A model generated the notes under the pieces. The model worked only from the letters and a program-made list of their open reading frames with translations. It searched no databases and had not been told where the DNA came from. Source: Flavobacterium alkalisoli (GTDB lineage: Bacteria > Bacteroidota > Bacteroidia > Flavobacteriales > Flavobacteriaceae). Taken from it: DNA of 64,000 nucleotides. Location: the NCBI RefSeq assembly GCF_008000935.1, contig NZ_CP042831.1, positions 2,976,001 through 3,040,000 on the forward strand, read 5' to 3'. Each line of letters starts with the position of its first letter. Within the stretch, counting starts at the first letter, position 1. Position numbers and translations under genes: made by a program. This document shows, in pieces, positions 1 to 9,430 of the stretch.

Positions 1-343
1 TACCGGCTATAGGCGTTGTTAATGTACCTCTTGAATCTGGGGTAAAGCGGTTTTGTTCCACATACATCCATACAAAATCCAAATCCTGCGGACTGTTGTT
101 ATGATATGTCATGGTAAGCTTTCCTTTTAAAATGTTGTTCACATCATCAAGTTCGGCTTCAATTACATAGTCAGCCCCGTTTTGCCAGTATTCCGGCCCC
201 GGTACTCCTGATGCAGCCCTGTAAACATTGCCGCGCCTGTACATAAAATCGTCAAACTTATCCTGATTGTTTGGCTCAGCCTCCTGAGCAAATGATGCAA
301 ACCCCATAAGGCACACCAGTAAGGTACAATAGATTCTTTTCAT
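1..343 (-). CDS. M1-family metallopeptidase, N-terminal part (cut by window edge)
   Basis: Reading leftward from an ATG at 343, the frame stays open to the window edge and gives about 114 residues. It opens with a signal peptide (MKRIYCTLLVCLMGFASFAQ), then a segment resembling the entry strand of Bacteroidota M1 aminopeptidase-like proteins (PEYWQNGADYVIEAELDD, then TMTYHNNSPQDLDFVWMY). In that family the N-terminal beta domain precedes a zinc HExxH catalytic domain, which would lie outside this window. The protein is therefore likely an exported zinc peptidase, but no catalytic residue is visible. A -7 box lies about 57 bases upstream. The family call rests on the N-terminal pattern only. 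Confidence 0.7.
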   Translation of the reverse strand, partial: MKRIYCTLLVCLMGFASFAQEAEPNNQDKFDDFMYRRGNVYRAASGVPGPEYWQNGADYVIEAELDDVNNILKGKLTMTYHNNSPQDLDFVWMYVEQNRFTPDSRGTLTTPIAG

Positions 344-399
344 TAATAATGTTTAGTTTTTCAGTTGATATAAGCTCATTAAAAACAAAAGCTTTAAAG

Positions 400-407
400 C
401 AAAAATA
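400..407 (-). promoter_or_regulatory. Candidate -7 box for the M1 peptidase gene
   Basis: CAAAAATA on the plus strand reads TATTTTTG on the minus strand, an exact match to the Bacteroidota TAnnTTTG box, 57 bases before the ATG. No clear TTG -33 element is seen. Confidence 0.4.
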
Positions 408-494
408 AGTAACAGACTTTATAAAAAGTATATGAGGAAGAAATTTCCTTAAATTTTTAATAGTTAAAATAAACTTTAAAAATGAAGTTTTAAG

Positions 495-502
495 TACTTT
501 TG
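495..502 (+). promoter_or_regulatory. -7 box of ccsBA (TACTTTTG)
   Basis: TACTTTTG matches TAnnTTTG and lies 33 bases before the ATG at 536. Its terminal TTG is the apparent start codon of the longest reading frame (500), which argues that the longer start is false. Confidence 0.55.
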
Positions 503-535
503 CAACAATTTAAAAACAATATTTTCCACTCTAAC

Positions 536-3500
536 ATGGATAAAGTATTCTCCTTCCTTTCTTCTACACGCTTAATGGCCGTTCTTTTTATAGTTTTTGC
601 AGCTGCTATGGGAATAGGCACTTTTATAGAAGACGCATACAATACAGAAACTGCAAGATTGTATATCTACAACGCAAGATGGTTTGAAGTCATTATGCTT
701 GTTTTCATAATTAACTTTATAGGTAATATAAAACGCTACCAGCTCCATAAAAAAGAAAAATGGGCTACATTACTGCTTCACCTTTCTTTTATTTTAATTA
801 TTCTGGGTGCTTTTGTTACACGTTATATCAGTTATGAAGGAATGATGCCGATAAGGGAAGGGGAGACAGAGAATCATTTCTATTCTGATAAAACATACCT
901 TACTGTTCTTGTAGACGGTGAGTATAAGGGAGAGATGAGAAGAAGGACTTTTTCTAAAGAACTCCTTATGACTCCCGAAGGTGATAAGCCTTGGTTTATA
1001 GGAATGCTGGGAAGTAATCATTTCTCTATAAACGAGAAATTTGACGAAACTCCTTTTTCTATAGAGTACAAAGATTTTTTACTTGGCGCTAAAGATACCA
1101 TTGTTCAAGATAAAGATGGTGTAAATTATATTAAAATGGTAGAAGCCGGAGACGGTGGCCGCCATGAGCATTACCTTAAAGAAGGCGAGGTTCAGAGTAT
1201 TCACAATATACTCTTTGCTTTTAACAAGCCAACAGAAGGTGCGGTAAACATTAATTCTGTTCAGGATATTTACACTATTAACTCTGCTTTTGGAGGTAAT
1301 TTTATGCGAATGGCCGACAGAATGGAGGGCGTTGTATATGCCGATTCGATACAGCCATTAATGTTCAGGTCTCTTTATAATGTTGCAGGATCCCAGTTTG
1401 TATTCCCTGATGCTCCTATAAAAGGGAAAATGGTTTACAAATCTAATGGAGACTATAAAACTAAAGAAGATGCCGCTCTTACGGTTACTATTAAAAATGA
1501 AGGGGTAGAAAAGGATGTAACCCTTTTAGGCGGTAAACAAAAAATGGGAGTGCCACAATCAATAAAAATTGGAAATCTAGAATATACTCTTATTTATGGC
1601 AGTAAAACTTACGAACTTCCATTTGATATAAAACTTAATGATTTTATTGCGGAAAAGTACCCCGGTACAGAATCGAGCTATGCTTCATTTGAAAGTAAAG
1701 TGACTGTATTAGATAAAGAAGAAAATAACACTTTTAATACCCGTATTTATATGAACCATGTACTGGACTACAGAGGTTATCGCTTTTTCCAGGCAGGATT
1801 TGATCCGGATGAAAAAGGAACAAAACTATCTGTTAACCATGATTTTTGGGGCACATGGATTAGCTATATAGGTTATTTTTTACTGTATTTAGGTTTAATG
1901 GGGATATTATTTACTAAGGATACGCGCTTTGGCGATCTTAAGAGAAAGCTTGATAAAGTAAGGGCTAAGAAACTGGAGGAAGCTAAAGCTATCAGTTTGA
2001 TGGTGTTGCTTTTACTAGGCTTTACAGGGTATTCTCAGCATGTTCATGAGGTTCCTAGTGAAAAACAGATAGATTCTATAATAAGTGCTTATAAAGTAAG
2101 TAAGGAACATGCTGCTAAATTTGGTCGTGTAATTATACAGGATGCGGGAGGTAGGATGAAGCCTGTAAACACTTTTGCTTCAGAACTTTTAAGGAAAGTG
2201 AGTAAAAAAGATACTTACAAGGATATGAATGCCGATCAGGTATTTTTATCTATAACTCACCTGCCGGAAGTTTGGTATAATGCACCTATAATTTACCTAA
2301 AGAGAGGGAACGACAGCCTTAGGATTGTAGCAGGATTAGAAAAAGATGCTGAATATGCTTCTTTAGCTAATTTCTTTGATCAGCAGGGTAACTATAAGCT
2401 TTCCCAAACCTTAGAAAGAGCTTATAGGGAAACAGTACCTAATCAGTTTGATAAGGACTATATGGATATTGATAAAAGAATAAACCTTTTATATTCTGCC
2501 CTTAGCGGAAGTGTCCTGAAAGTATTCCCTGTTCCTAACGACCCTAATAACAAATGGGTTTCTTATAATGAAGCCGGAGAAATTAAAAATGAAGATTTAC
2601 AAAAGGCTAAGAATATACTACCTTTCTATGTACAGGCAATAGAAAAGGCATCTCAGGATAAAGATTATACTCTGGCAAACAGTGTGGTAGAAGGACTTAC
2701 AAATTATCAGCACAAATTTGGAGGCGAAGTGATGCCAGGTGATGATAAGGTAAGTGCGGAAATAGCATATAATAAATATGACATTTTTAAAAATCTTTAC
2801 AAAATGTATGCATGTGTAGGGATTTTAATGTTTGTATTTGTAATAATTAAAATATTTAAATCCCGAAAATGGGTAAACAAAACTGTTAAGATTTTCCATG
2901 TTATAACAATAGTTTTATTTGTATTACACACAGCCGGACTTATTGCCCGTTGGTATGTATCCGGGCATGCACCGTGGAGTAATGCTTATGAGTCGGTTAT
3001 ATTTGTAGGGTGGTCAACAATGTTTTTTGGTTTGGCATTTGGACGCAAATCTGAACTTACAGTACCTGCAACCGCATTTGTAGCTGCAATAGTACTTTGG
3101 GTAGCACACCAGAGCTGGACAGACCCTGAAATAGGTAACCTTGTTCCTGTACTAAACTCTTACTGGTTAATGATTCACGTAGCAGTAATTGTAGGTAGCT
3201 ACGGTCCGTTTACATTAGGTATGGTATTAGGTCTTGTGGCTATGTTATTAATGCTGTCTACTAATAGTAAGAATAAAAAGATAATGAGCCTTAATATCAA
3301 GGAAATAACATATATCAACGAAATGGCCTTAACAGTTGGTTTGGTAATGTTAACCATTGGTAACTTCCTTGGCGGACAATGGGCAAATGAGAGTTGGGGA
3401 CGTTACTGGGGTTGGGACCCGAAAGAAACCTGGGCACTGGTAAGTATCATGGTTTATGCGTTTGTTATACACATGCGTTTTGTTCCAAAACTAAGAGGAC

Positions 3501-3709
3501 TTTGGATATTCAACTTCTTTAGTGTATTGGCTTATGCCTCTATATTAATGACATACTTCGGTGTGAATTTCTATCTTACAGGATTACACTCTTACGCGAG
3601 CGGAGAGGTAAGGACCCCAATGTATTTCTTCTGGATGGCTCTGGGAGTTTTAATTCTTGGAGGATTCTCATTTGTTCAGTACTGGAAACATTTAAGAAAG
3701 AATAAATAA
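536..3709 (+). CDS. ccsA: Cytochrome c biogenesis fusion protein CcsBA (ResB-CcsA)
   Basis: System II cytochrome c synthetase that carries heme across the inner membrane and attaches it to apocytochromes on the periplasmic side. I start it at ATG 536 (1057 residues) because the alternative TTG at 500 falls inside the promoter box. The ResB half (about residues 1-470) has N-terminal membrane segments, a large periplasmic domain and a closing membrane helix. A hydrophobic segment near residue 490 ends in GYSQ and looks like a signal peptide. The C-terminal CcsA half, from about residue 770, is multi-spanning and holds the heme-binding tryptophan-rich motif WGWDPKETWALV near residue 960. In many bacteria the two halves are separate genes; the fusion is usual in Bacteroidota and Epsilonproteobacteria. 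The gene ends at a strong terminator. Confidence 0.93.
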   Translation: MDKVFSFLSSTRLMAVLFIVFAAAMGIGTFIEDAYNTETARLYIYNARWFEVIMLVFIINFIGNIKRYQLHKKEKWATLLLHLSFILIILGAFVTRYISYEGMMPIREGETENHFYSDKTYLTVLVDGEYKGEMRRRTFSKELLMTPEGDKPWFIGMLGSNHFSINEKFDETPFSIEYKDFLLGAKDTIVQDKDGVNYIKMVEAGDGGRHEHYLKEGEVQSIHNILFAFNKPTEGAVNINSVQDIYTINSAFGGNFMRMADRMEGVVYADSIQPLMFRSLYNVAGSQFVFPDAPIKGKMVYKSNGDYKTKEDAALTVTIKNEGVEKDVTLLGGKQKMGVPQSIKIGNLEYTLIYGSKTYELPFDIKLNDFIAEKYPGTESSYASFESKVTVLDKEENNTFNTRIYMNHVLDYRGYRFFQAGFDPDEKGTKLSVNHDFWGTWISYIGYFLLYLGLMGILFTKDTRFGDLKRKLDKVRAKKLEEAKAISLMVLLLLGFTGYSQHVHEVPSEKQIDSIISAYKVSKEHAAKFGRVIIQDAGGRMKPVNTFASELLRKVSKKDTYKDMNADQVFLSITHLPEVWYNAPIIYLKRGNDSLRIVAGLEKDAEYASLANFFDQQGNYKLSQTLERAYRETVPNQFDKDYMDIDKRINLLYSALSGSVLKVFPVPNDPNNKWVSYNEAGEIKNEDLQKAKNILPFYVQAIEKASQDKDYTLANSVVEGLTNYQHKFGGEVMPGDDKVSAEIAYNKYDIFKNLYKMYACVGILMFVFVIIKIFKSRKWVNKTVKIFHVITIVLFVLHTAGLIARWYVSGHAPWSNAYESVIFVGWSTMFFGLAFGRKSELTVPATAFVAAIVLWVAHQSWTDPEIGNLVPVLNSYWLMIHVAVIVGSYGPFTLGMVLGLVAMLLMLSTNSKNKKIMSLNIKEITYINEMALTVGLVMLTIGNFLGGQWANESWGRYWGWDPKETWALVSIMVYAFVIHMRFVPKLRGLWIFNFFSVLAYASILMTYFGVNFYLTGLHSYASGEVRTPMYFFWMALGVLILGGFSFVQYWKHLRKNK

Positions 3710-3712
3710 AAT

Positions 3713-3740
3713 AAAAGCCCCTTGTTAAAGGGGCTTTTTT
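3713..3740. terminator. Bidirectional terminator between ccsBA and the K+ channel gene
   Basis: An 11-bp perfect stem (AAAAGCCCCTT at 3713-3723, AAGGGGCTTTT at 3728-3738) with a 4-base loop. T-runs flank it on both strands, and it lies between convergent genes. Confidence 0.9.
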
Positions 3741-4056
3741 AATGCTTTTTATGTCGTTTGTTTCGGGTTTCGCTGTAGTGGTTTTGTACTGTATTAATAA
3801 ACTGAAGTATAATACCTATGCCCAGAATGATGTATATAATGGTAAAAATTTTACCCAGATCTGTTTGAGGAGAAAAATCACCAAAACCTATGGTAGTTAA
3901 GGTAACTACAGAAAAATATAATGAATCTATAATACCCCAGCCTTCAATGTAATGGTAGGATACTGTTCCTATTATTAAAATTATCATTGTAGTATATAGA
4001 AGATCCCTGTATTCCCTGTTTTTTAAGAAACTGAATATAGTATGAAAAAAGAACAT
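3739..4056 (-). CDS. Small two-helix potassium channel (Ion_trans_2 family)
   Basis: This 105-residue protein has the minimal K+ channel plan: a first membrane helix (about 19-35), a pore loop with the selectivity filter TTIGFGD at residues 54-60, and a second helix (about 68-88). A short basic C-terminal tail (RNKRHKKH) follows. It has no RCK/TrkA-N regulatory domain, so it would form a simple tetrameric pore like KcsA. The filter carries GFG rather than the commoner GYG, a known variant in prokaryotic channels. It converges on ccsBA and its stop codon lies in the shared terminator. The fold is certain, the physiological role is not. Confidence 0.85.
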   Translation of the reverse strand: MFFFHTIFSFLKNREYRDLLYTTMIILIIGTVSYHYIEGWGIIDSLYFSVVTLTTIGFGDFSPQTDLGKIFTIIYIILGIGIILQFINTVQNHYSETRNKRHKKH

Positions 4057-4144
4057 TGGCAGCGATGTTTGGTTAGTAAGTTTAAATATACTGAATTCTT
4101 TAGCTTAACCGATTTTTTATTTAATTTTACAGTAAAATAAAATC

Positions 4145-4750
4145 ATGAAACAAATTGCAATACTAGCATTAGGGCTAATCGCTTTTACAAGTTGTAAAAA
4201 CAATACTCAGAAAGAAACGGCAGCGACTACAGAGGCTGCTCAAACCATAGAAAATACAGAGTCCATGACTAAAGAAAACATATACCAGTTTAAAGTAAAA
4301 GACCTTTATGGTGAAGATTTTGACTTCTCAACCCTTAAAGGGAAAAAAGTAATAGTTGTAAATACAGCTTCTAAATGCGGGCTTACGCCACAGTATGAAG
4401 AACTTGAAGCACTTTACAAAGAATATCAGGATAAAGGACTTGTTATTGTAGGTTTCCCGGCAAATAACTTTGCAAGACAGGAACCTGGTTCTAACGAAGA
4501 GATAGCTTCATTTTGCCAGAAAAACTACGGCGTTACGTTCCCTATGATGTCTAAAATCTCTGTAAAAGGAGATGATATGGCTCCGATTTACCATTTTCTT
4601 ACAGAAAAAAGTAAAAACGGACTTCAGGACAGCGAAGTGGAGTGGAATTTCCAAAAGTACCTTATCAACGAAAATGGTGAACTTGTAAAGGTTGTTAGTC
4701 CGCGTACTACACCTAAGGATCCTGAAATTGTAAACTGGATCAAATCATAA
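4145..4750 (+). CDS. Glutathione-peroxidase-family thiol peroxidase, lipoprotein
   Basis: The protein reduces hydroperoxides through a catalytic cysteine. A lipoprotein signal peptide (lipobox ending at Cys17) is followed by an acidic and threonine-rich linker to about residue 45, then the thioredoxin-fold GPx domain. The motif NTASKCGLTPQY has Cys78 where selenoenzymes carry selenocysteine, and the downstream WNFQKYL supplies the catalytic Trp-Asn. Bacterial Cys-GPx enzymes usually take electrons from thioredoxin. Membrane anchoring implies action in the periplasm. After the lipid cysteine there is no SDDD-like surface export signal (it reads CKNNTQ), so it probably faces the periplasm. It stands 43 bases before menD. 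Confidence 0.9.
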   Translation: MKQIAILALGLIAFTSCKNNTQKETAATTEAAQTIENTESMTKENIYQFKVKDLYGEDFDFSTLKGKKVIVVNTASKCGLTPQYEELEALYKEYQDKGLVIVGFPANNFARQEPGSNEEIASFCQKNYGVTFPMMSKISVKGDDMAPIYHFLTEKSKNGLQDSEVEWNFQKYLINENGELVKVVSPRTTPKDPEIVNWIKS

Positions 4751-4793
4751 TAAGCCTTTGGCTTAATTCCCGCATTAATAAAGAACGACTTAA

Positions 4794-6449
4794 ATGATGT
4801 ACCCTAAAATACCTTTAGCCCAAAGCATTATTGAAATATGCAGGGTTAAAGGCGTTACTGATATTGTAATATCTCCTGGATCACGTAATGCTCCTCTTAC
4901 CATAGGTTTTGCTAATAATCCGGCTTTTAAATGCTACAGTATTGCCGATGAGCGCTGTGCTGCTTTTTTTGCCACTGGCATGGCCCAACAGCTTAAAAAG
5001 CCTGTTGCTGTGGTTTGTACTTCAGGGTCGGCATTACTGAATTATTATCCTGCCGTTGCTGAAGCGTTTTACAGTCAGATACCATTAATCGTTATCTCTG
5101 CCGACAGGCCTCATGATAAAATTGATATAGGTGACGGACAAACCATCCGTCAGGAAAATGTTTATGCAAATCATATTATCTATTCAGCAAACCTGTTGGA
5201 GGAAGCTTCTCACGAGAACGATAATAAGATAAATGTGGCTATAGAAAAAGCTATTAGTGAGAAGGGCCCTGTGCATATAAATGCTCCTTTTGAAGAACCT
5301 TTGTATGATTTGGTTGAAGAGCTATCTGTTACTCCAAACATTCAGGACATTGCTTTTGAAAACCATTTTGCAGAGGATTTAAGTCCTTATGTTGAGAAAT
5401 GGAATATAGCCAAAAAGAAACTGGTACTGGTAGGCGTTAATGATCCTAACTCAATAGATGCTGCTATAATTGAACGTTTGGCGGAAGATCCATCTGTAGT
5501 AGTTATGACTGAAACAACATCAAACCTTCATCATAAAAACTTCCTTAATAGTATTGATGTTATTATAACTCCTTTTACTGAGGAGGATTTTAAGGCATTT
5601 AGCCCGGAAATCCTTCTGACTTTTGGAGGCATGGTGGTTTCTAAACGTATTAAAGCCTTTTTAAGGACATATAAGCCACATGAACACTGGCATATAGATA
5701 CTTTAAGGGCTTATGATACTTTTGATGCTTTAACTAAACATTTTATAGCAGAACCAAACGCATTTTTAAACCGTTTTTTACCTGCTACCAATAATGTTGA
5801 AAGCAGCTATAACAAAAGAGCTCTGGAAGTAAAAGCCTACAGAAAACTGAAGCATGAAGAATACCTTACGGATGTTCCGTTTAGTGATTTTAAGGTATTT
5901 GAAAAATTATTACCGGTGTTACCGGATAATAGTCAATTGCAGATAAGTAACAGTTCGGCAATACGCTATGCACAGCTTTTTGATATAAAGTCTACCGTAG
6001 AAGTATTTTGTAACAGGGGTACAAGCGGTATAGATGGCAGTACATCTACAGCTATTGGTGCCGCTTTGGCAAGCGGTAAAGAAACCATAATGCTTACAGG
6101 AGATATTAGCTTCTTCTATGACAGTAATGCATTATGGAACAGCTATATTCCTAAAGATTTTAAAATAATACTTATTAATAACGGAGGTGGTGGTATCTTT
6201 AGGATATTACCGGGTCATCAGGAAAATCAGGTATTTAATACCTATTTTGAAACTGAACATAATCAGACCGCAGAGCATTTAGCTAAAATGTTTGGATTTG
6301 AATACCATACTGCTACTAATGAACCTGAACTGGAAAGTCAATTTCAAAGTTTCTTCAGTAATTCGGGACAACCAAAAATACTGGAGATATTTACTCCTGT
6401 AAAGCTTAATGACAAAATACTTAAAGAATATTTTAAAGCACTGGCTTAA
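4794..6449 (+). CDS. menD: 2-succinyl-5-enolpyruvyl-6-hydroxy-3-cyclohexene-1-carboxylate synthase (MenD)
   Basis: A thiamine-diphosphate enzyme that joins isochorismate and 2-oxoglutarate in menaquinone synthesis. Its 551 residues match the family length. Visible marks are the N-terminal SPGSRNAPL segment, the TPP-activating glutamate in ADERCAAFF, TSGSALLNYYPAV, and the cofactor region GDISFFYDSNALWN with NNGGGGIFRILPG downstream in the C-terminal third. Two adjacent ATGs (4794 and 4797) make the exact start uncertain by one codon. It is the first men gene of the interleaved cluster that continues with menB, menA and menC. Confidence 0.95.
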   Translation: MMYPKIPLAQSIIEICRVKGVTDIVISPGSRNAPLTIGFANNPAFKCYSIADERCAAFFATGMAQQLKKPVAVVCTSGSALLNYYPAVAEAFYSQIPLIVISADRPHDKIDIGDGQTIRQENVYANHIIYSANLLEEASHENDNKINVAIEKAISEKGPVHINAPFEEPLYDLVEELSVTPNIQDIAFENHFAEDLSPYVEKWNIAKKKLVLVGVNDPNSIDAAIIERLAEDPSVVVMTETTSNLHHKNFLNSIDVIITPFTEEDFKAFSPEILLTFGGMVVSKRIKAFLRTYKPHEHWHIDTLRAYDTFDALTKHFIAEPNAFLNRFLPATNNVESSYNKRALEVKAYRKLKHEEYLTDVPFSDFKVFEKLLPVLPDNSQLQISNSSAIRYAQLFDIKSTVEVFCNRGTSGIDGSTSTAIGAALASGKETIMLTGDISFFYDSNALWNSYIPKDFKIILINNGGGGIFRILPGHQENQVFNTYFETEHNQTAEHLAKMFGFEYHTATNEPELESQFQSFFSNSGQPKILEIFTPVKLNDKILKEYFKALA

Positions 6450-6499
6450 AGAGTTTTGTAGCGCAAAACTTCGTACATTTATAACATATAACAGCTCAA

Positions 6500-7333
6500 A
6501 TGATAGAGATAGGACAATATAATACGCTTAAAATAGAAAGAGACACCAGTGTAGGACTGTATTTAACAGACGGCAGTAAAGACGTACTGCTTCCTAATAA
6601 ATATGTGCCTCGCAAATTTGAAATGGGAGATGAACTGGCTGTATTTGTATATCTTGATCATGAGGAAAGGCTTGTAGCTACAACCTTAAAGCCTTATATA
6701 ACCCTTAATGATTTTGCTTACTTAAGGGTAAGTTATATTAATAAATTTGGGGCTTTCGTTGACTGGGGTCTGGAAAAGGACTTATTTGTGCCTTTTAGGG
6801 AACAGGCGAGACCAATGGAAAAAAGTAAGCGTTACCTAATCCATATGTATATTGATGAAAAAACAGGCAGACTTGTAGGTTCCAGTAAGCTAAGCCGTTT
6901 CCTTGATAATGAAGAGCTTTCTGTTGAAGTAGGAGAGGAAGTTGACCTTATTGTTTCTCATATTACCGATATGGGTATTAATGTAATTATCAATGGTAAA
7001 CATAAAGGGCTTCTTTACAAAGATGAAGTATATGAAGAGCTTAGGACAGGTGATCGTGTGAATGGATTTATTAAAGCCATAAGGCCTGATAATAAGATAG
7101 ATGTTTCTTTACAAAAAGCAGGAGTTGAGGGTATTGAGCCTAATGCCGAAAAGATACTTGAGGAGCTTCGTGATAGTCGGGGTTTTTTACGTCTTACTGA
7201 TGACAGCCATCCTGAAGATATAAAATCGGTTCTTAAGATGAGTAAAAAGGCTTTTAAAAAAGCAATTGGTTCATTATACAAACAAAGGCTTATAGAAATA
7301 AAAGAAGACGGTATTTATCTTATAAAAGACTGA
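6500..7333 (+). CDS. S1-like RNA-binding protein, CvfB family
   Basis: The 277-residue protein has the CvfB layout: several consecutive S1/OB-fold modules (SYINKFGAFVDWGLEKDLFVP near residue 80, then SHITDMGINVIINGKHKGLLY near residue 155) and a C-terminal winged helix (about 215-277, MSKKAFKKAIGSLYKQRLI). In Staphylococcus aureus CvfB binds RNA and affects virulence-factor expression; the role here is unknown beyond RNA binding. It lies 50 bases after menD and 10 bases before the ygiD-like gene, so the three are probably cotranscribed. Confidence 0.85.
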   Translation: MIEIGQYNTLKIERDTSVGLYLTDGSKDVLLPNKYVPRKFEMGDELAVFVYLDHEERLVATTLKPYITLNDFAYLRVSYINKFGAFVDWGLEKDLFVPFREQARPMEKSKRYLIHMYIDEKTGRLVGSSKLSRFLDNEELSVEVGEEVDLIVSHITDMGINVIINGKHKGLLYKDEVYEELRTGDRVNGFIKAIRPDNKIDVSLQKAGVEGIEPNAEKILEELRDSRGFLRLTDDSHPEDIKSVLKMSKKAFKKAIGSLYKQRLIEIKEDGIYLIKD

Positions 7334-7343
7334 TTCAACCATT

Positions 7344-8174
7344 ATGTCATTACATAATTTTAAAAACTGGACAGATAATCTTAACGAACAGGATGAAAAA
7401 TTACCTGTATTGTTTATTGGTCACGGTTCTCCTATGAATGGCATAGAGGATAACGAGTTTTCTCAAACATGGTCTAAAATGGGACAGGGGATAACCCGCC
7501 CCAAGGCTGTTATTGTAGTTTCCGCTCACTGGCTTACCAGAGGAACACACATAACAGCAATGGAAGACCCGAAAACAATTCACGATTTTGGCGGTTTTCC
7601 TCAGGAATTGTTTGATGTTCAGTATTCTGCTAAAGGAAATCCAGAACTGGCTAAAGAAACAGCAAAACTTATTACAAGCACACAGGTAGGTTTAGACCAC
7701 GATTGGGGATTAGATCATGGTACCTGGACAGTAGTAAGGCATATGTACCCTAATGCTGATATTCCGGTATTACAGTTAAGTATAGATTATAGCAAGCCTG
7801 CTTCCTATCACTATGAACTTGCTAAACAACTTTCTTCATTACGTAAAAAAGGCGTACTGATTATTGGTAGTGGAAACATGGTTCACAACCTTAGGATGAT
7901 TGACTGGAAAAAGTTAAACGAACCTGATTATGGCTTTGACTGGGCTATAGAAATGAATAATGTCTTTAAGGAAAAGATAGCAGACGGAAACCATAAAGCC
8001 CTTATGGATTATGAAAGTCTGAATAAAGCTGCCAAGTTAGCCATACCAACACCAGATCATTACTATCCTTTAATGTATATCCTAGGCTTACAGGATAATA
8101 AAGACGATTTAAGTTTCTTTAATGATAAAATGGTAGGAGGTTCCCTTAATATGACTTCTGTAAAAATTGGTTAA
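7344..8174 (+). CDS. ygiD: 4,5-DOPA dioxygenase extradiol family protein (YgiD/LigB type)
   Basis: This is a class III ring-cleavage dioxygenase fold of 276 residues. Metal-ligand and catalytic histidines are visible in FIGHGSPMN (His27), VSAHWL, LDHGTWTVVRH and the SGNMVHNLR segment. The family includes plant betalain DODA and E. coli YgiD, which open catechol rings with non-heme iron or zinc-bound sites; the natural bacterial substrate is generally unknown. It starts 10 bases after the cvfB-like gene. No neighbour suggests a catechol substrate; the aromatic operon of this window lies 23 kb away. Confidence 0.88.
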   Translation: MSLHNFKNWTDNLNEQDEKLPVLFIGHGSPMNGIEDNEFSQTWSKMGQGITRPKAVIVVSAHWLTRGTHITAMEDPKTIHDFGGFPQELFDVQYSAKGNPELAKETAKLITSTQVGLDHDWGLDHGTWTVVRHMYPNADIPVLQLSIDYSKPASYHYELAKQLSSLRKKGVLIIGSGNMVHNLRMIDWKKLNEPDYGFDWAIEMNNVFKEKIADGNHKALMDYESLNKAAKLAIPTPDHYYPLMYILGLQDNKDDLSFFNDKMVGGSLNMTSVKIG

Positions 8175-8179
8175 ACCAA

Positions 8180-9376
8180 TTAATCAAACAAATCCTCATC
8201 GGCATCTTTCATTGGATATACCCCAAACAAAGGAGCCAGTTTAGAAACCTTATAAGGCTTATAGCTGAATTTATTAGACAGTGCTATAATAGTTACCGTA
8301 TCTTTTTTAAGGGTAACATATGATGAAGTATTACCATGCCACCATCCGTTATGGTAAAAGAGTTTTTCGCCGGTTTTCCATTCACGAAGGCGAATGCCTA
8401 AGCCATAATTCTTAACTCCTTTGCTCTCATAGCTATAACCTTTAAACACCTGCTTTACAAGCTCAGGGTTTAAAAAGTCGTGAGAATAGGTAGCCATATC
8501 AAACTTCAGTAAATCTCTTGGAGTTGAATAGATATTCTTATCACCATATACATCATCAAGAAAATCAAAACCGTACAGTACATTATTGCCTTTATAAGAA
8601 CGGCTGGCTGTTTCTTTGTCCTCTTCATAATTAAATACATAAGTATCGTTCATTTCTAGAGGGTCAAAAATTATCTTTTTCATGGCATCCCTGTAATTCA
8701 TTTTTGTAACCTTTTCAATTACAAGAGCCAGCATAGCGTAATTAGTATTGCAATAACCAAACTTTTTGTCCGGTTTAAAGTAAAGATCAAATTTGTGTTT
8801 AGCCATAAGGTCAAGAATATCCTGATTATGCAGCATACTACGATCCCAAATCTTACTGTCATCACAAAAATAAGCGTAGTTTGGTAATCCGCTTCTGTGG
8901 TTCAAAAGCATTTTTATAGTAATATCCTCATAAGGAAATTCAGGAAATAGGGTGTTTACCTTTTGATCCAGTTCCAGCTTTTTAAAATCAATAAGCTTAA
9001 GCACAACAGCAGCCGTTAAAACCTTACTAACCGAAGCCAGATGTAGGGGTGTATGTGAATTGATTTCTTCTTTAGTACTTCTGTTCGCCAGTCCTCCATA
9101 GGTTTCATATAATATTTCACCGTTTTTGGCAACCAAAAATCCTCCGCTTAAATTATCTTTAGGCCATATATTATTGTAAAAGTTATCAATACTGGCTTTT
9201 TTAGAGTTTATATAGCTTTGTGGTACTTTGTTTAATTTTATATCAAGAGGCTTAATTCTTAAAACAGTATCTTTTTCTACTTTCTTTACATGTTGGGCTA
9301 TTACAGGCTTATCTTTTTTACATGATGTTGCTGCAGTAAATAATAGTATAAAAGGTATAAATCTTAAAAACTTCAT
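8180..9376 (-). CDS. Serine hydrolase, beta-lactamase family, lipoprotein
   Basis: The protein (398 residues) has a lipoprotein signal ending at Cys19 (TSCKKDK) and a class C beta-lactamase/DD-peptidase-like domain. The nucleophile motif SVSK (Ser115, Lys118), the Tyr-x-Asn element in YCNTNY near residue 208, and HNG near residue 341 in place of the KTG box are all present. Such proteins act as esterases, D-amino-peptidases or cell-wall enzymes, and only a minority hydrolyse beta-lactams. It is convergent with the ygiD-like gene (5 bases apart). A -7 box lies about 47 bases upstream. Confidence 0.88.
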   Translation of the reverse strand: MKFLRFIPFILLFTAATSCKKDKPVIAQHVKKVEKDTVLRIKPLDIKLNKVPQSYINSKKASIDNFYNNIWPKDNLSGGFLVAKNGEILYETYGGLANRSTKEEINSHTPLHLASVSKVLTAAVVLKLIDFKKLELDQKVNTLFPEFPYEDITIKMLLNHRSGLPNYAYFCDDSKIWDRSMLHNQDILDLMAKHKFDLYFKPDKKFGYCNTNYAMLALVIEKVTKMNYRDAMKKIIFDPLEMNDTYVFNYEEDKETASRSYKGNNVLYGFDFLDDVYGDKNIYSTPRDLLKFDMATYSHDFLNPELVKQVFKGYSYESKGVKNYGLGIRLREWKTGEKLFYHNGWWHGNTSSYVTLKKDTVTIIALSNKFSYKPYKVSKLAPLFGVYPMKDADEDLFD

Positions 9377-9422
9377 TCTTTATATTTCTGTATTCTATAT
9401 GTGAGGAAAAAGCGTGGAAGCG

Positions 9423-9430
9423 CAAATATA
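9423..9430 (-). promoter_or_regulatory. Candidate -7 box for the serine hydrolase gene
   Basis: CAAATATA on the plus strand reads TATATTTG on the minus strand, an exact TAnnTTTG match 47 bases before the ATG at 9376. Confidence 0.4.

Noticed and set aside
4751-4765. Small hairpin TAAGCC-TTT-GGCTTA after the GPx gene
   Set aside because: Six pairs and no T-run; too weak to call a terminator. The GPx gene may read through into menD.
6451-6470. Hairpin AGTTTTG-TAGCG-CAAAACT between menD and the cvfB-like gene
   Set aside because: It lacks a T-run and has only seven mostly A-T pairs, so it is neither a convincing terminator nor a supported operator.
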